Below, piece after piece: positions 7,785 to 8,792 of a stretch of 8,792 nt of DNA. The position numbers were made by a program, and so were the translations under genes. Origin of the DNA: Rhizobiales bacterium UBA697 (GTDB taxonomy: Bacteria > Pseudomonadota > Alphaproteobacteria > Rhizobiales > Ancalomicrobiaceae); contig DBMN01000274.1 of NCBI GenBank assembly GCA_002298965.1, forward strand, positions 1 to 8,792, in the 5' to 3' direction. Under the pieces are notes generated by a model. It was not told the origin of the DNA. It was given only the letters and a program-made list of their open reading frames with translations, and did not search any database. Within the stretch, counting starts at the first letter, position 1. Each line of letters begins with the position of its first letter.

Positions 7785-8792
<1,008 letters not shown>

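Overview
The window is high-GC chromosomal DNA of an alphaproteobacterium, most likely a member of the Hyphomicrobiales (Rhizobiales). The evidence is a long ASB/ACT-type SerA next to a rhizobial/Methanosarcina-type SerC, a rhizobial-style eight-stranded outer-membrane protein, and the alphaproteobacterial ftsH/glmM neighbourhood. The family within the order cannot be settled from this piece. All seven genes lie on the minus strand, so transcription runs from the right end to the left. No tRNA, rRNA, insertion sequence, phage gene, CRISPR array or toxin-antitoxin gene was seen.

Right to left (transcription order): the C-terminal 335 residues of the membrane AAA protease FtsH (7785-8792, cut by the window edge), with a terminator; an NCS2 nucleobase permease of purine type (6247-7599), with a structured leader; glmM, phosphoglucosamine mutase (4740-6086), with a textbook terminator; a 460-bp intergenic region; a small outer-membrane beta-barrel protein (3423-4277), with a terminator; serC (2060-3223), preceded by a leader that looks like the published serC RNA motif; a 123-bp gap with a terminator-like hairpin; serA (350-1936), with a strong hairpin; and the N-terminal 71 codons of an ABC-F ATPase (1-215, cut by the window edge).

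Functionally this is mostly housekeeping. SerA and SerC catalyse the first two steps of serine synthesis from 3-phosphoglycerate. GlmM makes glucosamine-1-phosphate for peptidoglycan and LPS. FtsH is the quality-control protease of the inner membrane, the Omp is a surface protein and the ABC-F protein is probably ribosome-associated. The permease, wedged between ftsH and glmM, is the one accessory-looking gene. Nearly every gene is followed by its own hairpin, so most appear to be single-gene transcription units, with serC-serA the likeliest pair to be co-regulated.

No new multi-gene system is evident. The points most worth a second look are RNA-level: the serC leader with mutually exclusive hairpins around the ribosome binding site, the permease leader whose hairpin loop carries a 7-nt complement of the Shine-Dalgarno sequence, and the hairpin separating serC from serA. 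Very long plus-strand open frames opposite these genes are shadows of high-GC codon use.
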